NCBI GenBank assembly: GCA_024226555.1 | Contig: JAAELO010000165.1 | Span: 1 to 34,189 of the forward strand | DNA from: Desulfobacterales bacterium | GTDB lineage: Bacteria; Desulfobacterota; Desulfobacteria; Desulfobacterales; JAAELO01 | Length of the DNA stretch: 34,189 nucleotides | Direction: 5' to 3' | In this document: positions 32,363 through 34,189 of the stretch, piece by piece | How positions within the stretch are numbered: the stretch's first letter is position 1 | Layout: every line of letters begins with the position of its first letter | Translations under genes and position numbers: made by a program | Notes under the pieces: model-generated | Told to the model about the DNA's origin: nothing | Databases searched by the model: none | The model's input: only the letters and a program-made list of their open reading frames with translations

Positions 32363-34189
32363 ATGCTAATAGAACCTGCAGAAATAAAAATATTATTGGC
32401 TGAAGATGCTAAAACTATGCGTCGTATTGAAGTTGAATCTCTTAAGAAATTAGGTTTTACAAATATTATTGAGGCCAATGACGGCGCTGAAGCAATGGAG
32501 CTTTTAAAGAAAGAAACAGTTGATTTAATAATCAGTGACTGGAACATGCCGAATAAAAGTGGTTATGATCTTTTAGAATGGGTCAGAGCAGATGAAAATT
32601 TCAAAGATGTGCCGTTTATAATGGCAACAGCCCAGTCAGATAAAAACTATTTAAAGCAAGCTGAAGAAGCAGGTGTTACAGGATTTATTCCCAAACCATT
32701 TTCAAATGATGAATTAAAGAAAACTATTGATAGGGTTTTTGGTGAAGAGGCAGAAACTGAAGAGATAATTGACAATAAAATTGATGGAAAAGTAAAGCTT
32801 AAAATTGCACACATACAGATAACAGATCATCTGGTTCTGGGTGTTTTAAAGGATATGATAGATAAGGGAGATCTAACTCCAAAATATTTTGATCTTGAAA
32901 CTGTACGTATGTCAGGTTGGAATTCAGTATTAAGTGATCTTGAAGATGGAAAAGTTGATGCCGCATGTGTTCTGGCTCCCATAGCTATGGATCTCTATAG
33001 TGCTAATGTTCCTATAAAATTAATACTTTTAGCCCATAAGAGTGGTAGTGTTTTAGTAAGAAACAAACTAAACAGTGATTTTGAGGATTCTGAAGTTAAT
33101 TTTTTTAGAAATAAATCATTTATAATACCCCATAAAATGTCTGTACACCATATGCTTACTGATATTTTTTTTAAAGGTATTGGTTTAAATCCCAATCTTG
33201 ATAAGGGTGATGAGTATGATATAGAGCTTGAAGTTGCAGCTCCTGTAAATATGCCTAAATTTTTAAAAAATAACCAATTAAATAGTGGATTTATGGTAGC
33301 AGAGCCAATTGGTGCAAATGCAATATCTAAAGATATTGCAGACCTTCAGTTTTATACAAATGAACTATGGGAAAATCATCCCTGCTGTGTTATTGCAGCG
33401 AGAGATGAATTTCTTGAAATGGAAACAGATGCTGCATATGAGTTAACAGAAATGCTTGTTAAAGCAGGAAAACTAATAAAATCTGATCCAGACAGGGCTT
33501 CAGAAATAGCACTCTCATTCCTTGATCCTGAAAAAAAGTTAGGATTGAAAACTGAAATTATAAAAAAAGTGATAACAGATCCCAATGGTATAAAAACAGA
33601 TGACCTTTTTCCTGTAATAGATGACCTTGAAGAGATAATGCACTATATGCATAATGAAATGGAAATAGGCTCAATAATTGATTTAGAGGAGTTTGTTGAT
33701 TTAAGATTTGCATACAGAGCATGTGATGACGACAGAACTATTTCAAAACTCATAAAATCACCTGAAGAGCTAAATTATCTTTTAACAAAAAAAGAACTTC
33801 CAGCGGAAGAAGAAGATTTGATTACATCTTTTACACCATCTCCAGAAGATTTGGAGACACTGAATGAAGATCAAACTCAGGATAGTGAGTTGTTTATACC
33901 ATTAGACACATTTGAAGAGGAAGAGGTTGTACAGGAAGAGGTTGCACAGGAAGAGGTTGCACAGGAAGAGGTTGCACAGGAAGAGGTTGTACAGGAAGAG
34001 GTTGTACAGGAAGAGGTTGCACAGGAAGAGGTTGCACAGGAAGAGGTTGCACAGGAAGAGGTTGCACAGGAAGAGGTTGTACAGGAAGAGGTTGTACAGG
34101 AAGAGGTTGTACAGGAAGAGGTTGTACAGGAAGAGGTTGTACAGGAAGAGGTTGCACAGGAAGAAGTTGCACAGGAAGAGGTTGCACAG
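32363..34189 (+). CDS. CheY receiver fused to NrtA/NasS-like anion-binding domain (3' end outside window)
   Basis: 609 codons from the ATG at 32363 (AGGGGGA ~10 bases upstream) with no stop before the edge. Residues 8-125 form a CheY-like receiver with every catalytic residue: Glu14-Asp15, phospho-acceptor Asp59 in SDWNMP, Thr89 and Lys111; the SDWNMPNKSG segment is almost that of E. coli CheY. About 148-395 is a solute-binding domain of the NrtA/CmpA/NasS type (KLKIAHIQITDHLVLG; GWNSVLSDLEDGKVDAACVLAPIAM; FMVAEPIGANAIS; LWENHPCCVIAARDEF). There is no signal peptide, so it is cytoplasmic. An acidic linker follows, and from residue 520 an EEV(A/V)Q array. By analogy with cytoplasmic NasS, it may sense nitrate, bicarbonate or a related anion and feed into chemotaxis. 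Ligand unknown. Confidence 0.85.
   Translation, partial: MLIEPAEIKILLAEDAKTMRRIEVESLKKLGFTNIIEANDGAEAMELLKKETVDLIISDWNMPNKSGYDLLEWVRADENFKDVPFIMATAQSDKNYLKQAEEAGVTGFIPKPFSNDELKKTIDRVFGEEAETEEIIDNKIDGKVKLKIAHIQITDHLVLGVLKDMIDKGDLTPKYFDLETVRMSGWNSVLSDLEDGKVDAACVLAPIAMDLYSANVPIKLILLAHKSGSVLVRNKLNSDFEDSEVNFFRNKSFIIPHKMSVHHMLTDIFFKGIGLNPNLDKGDEYDIELEVAAPVNMPKFLKNNQLNSGFMVAEPIGANAISKDIADLQFYTNELWENHPCCVIAARDEFLEMETDAAYELTEMLVKAGKLIKSDPDRASEIALSFLDPEKKLGLKTEIIKKVITDPNGIKTDDLFPVIDDLEEIMHYMHNEMEIGSIIDLEEFVDLRFAYRACDDDRTISKLIKSPEELNYLLTKKELPAEEEDLITSFTPSPEDLETLNEDQTQDSELFIPLDTFEEEEVVQEEVAQEEVAQEEVAQEEVVQEEVVQEEVAQEEVAQEEVAQEEVAQEEVVQEEVVQEEVVQEEVVQEEVVQEEVAQEEVAQEEVAQ
33920..34189 (+). repeat. 15-bp coding tandem array, 18 units to the window edge
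   Basis: Unit GAAGAGGTTGYACAG encodes EEV(V/A)Q. The fourth residue reads V A A A V V A A A A V V V V V A A A over the 18 units; only unit 17 has an extra change (GAAGAAGTT). Blocks of identical neighbours indicate duplication by slippage or unequal exchange. The array continues past the right edge. Confidence 0.97.

Noticed and set aside
33894-34187. Minus-strand open frame encoding QPLPV repeats
   Set aside because: It is the mirror of the 15-bp coding array on the plus strand, which continues a well-supported gene in frame.
1-34189. tRNA, rRNA or riboswitch genes
   Set aside because: All gaps were read on both strands; no cloverleaf, rRNA core or known riboswitch core was recognised.

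Overview
This is an AT-rich bacterial chromosome segment of Gram-negative type: it encodes a lipoprotein with a SPOR plus NlpC/P60 architecture, the ribosome-assembly factor DarP/YjgA, and the run ffh-rpsP-khpA-rimM-trmD-(second SPOUT RNA methyltransferase)-rplS-yraN-rsmI. Placing a stand-alone SPOUT RNA methyltransferase directly behind trmD is typical of Desulfobacterota (former Deltaproteobacteria). Two ADP-forming acyl-CoA synthetases and a chemotaxis gene set built on CZB receptors fit a low-GC, anaerobic, motile member of that group. The assignment is an inference from gene order and protein style.

Layout. 1-1427: 3' part of a gene for a highly repetitive acidic protein. 1752-5654: compact operon of an ADP-forming acyl-CoA synthetase with swapped domain order, a small unknown protein, a SPOR-NlpC/P60 lipoprotein and an isochorismatase-fold hydrolase. 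5866-10807: mixed housekeeping genes (TrhA-type membrane protein, pyrD, an aminotransferase, an exported unknown, rlmN). 10926-16367: translation and ribosome-biogenesis operon, split by a strong terminator after rplS. 16503-18623: second ADP-forming acyl-CoA synthetase in the usual domain order. 19088-25548: darP, an unknown gene, ylqF/rbgA, an HD-GYP domain gene and polA. 26112-34189: a large FapA (DUF342) protein, then cheW, a chemoreceptor with three CZB domains, and a CheY-type receiver fused to an NrtA/NasS-like anion-binding domain that runs off the window end in an 18-unit EEV(A/V)Q repeat.

The most notable non-coding content is a family of short (about 127-163 bp) transposase-less inverted-repeat elements (MITE-like). 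Six copies are complete end to end and three more solo ends are visible. Four copies carry exact 4-bp target duplications (TATA, TAAA, AGAT, TTAA). The copies sit against stop codons or just upstream of starts, including one that exactly fills the start of the cheW-chemoreceptor junction.

The most interesting protein system is the terminal chemotaxis cluster. A good match to a flagellar sigma-28 promoter precedes cheW. The receptor appears to hold three zinc-binding CZB modules between its two membrane segments. The next gene joins a fully conserved CheY receiver to a solute-binding domain without a signal peptide, resembling a covalently joined NasT/NasS-type sensor pair but with a CheY output. 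I found no tRNA, rRNA, CRISPR array, transposase or prophage gene.
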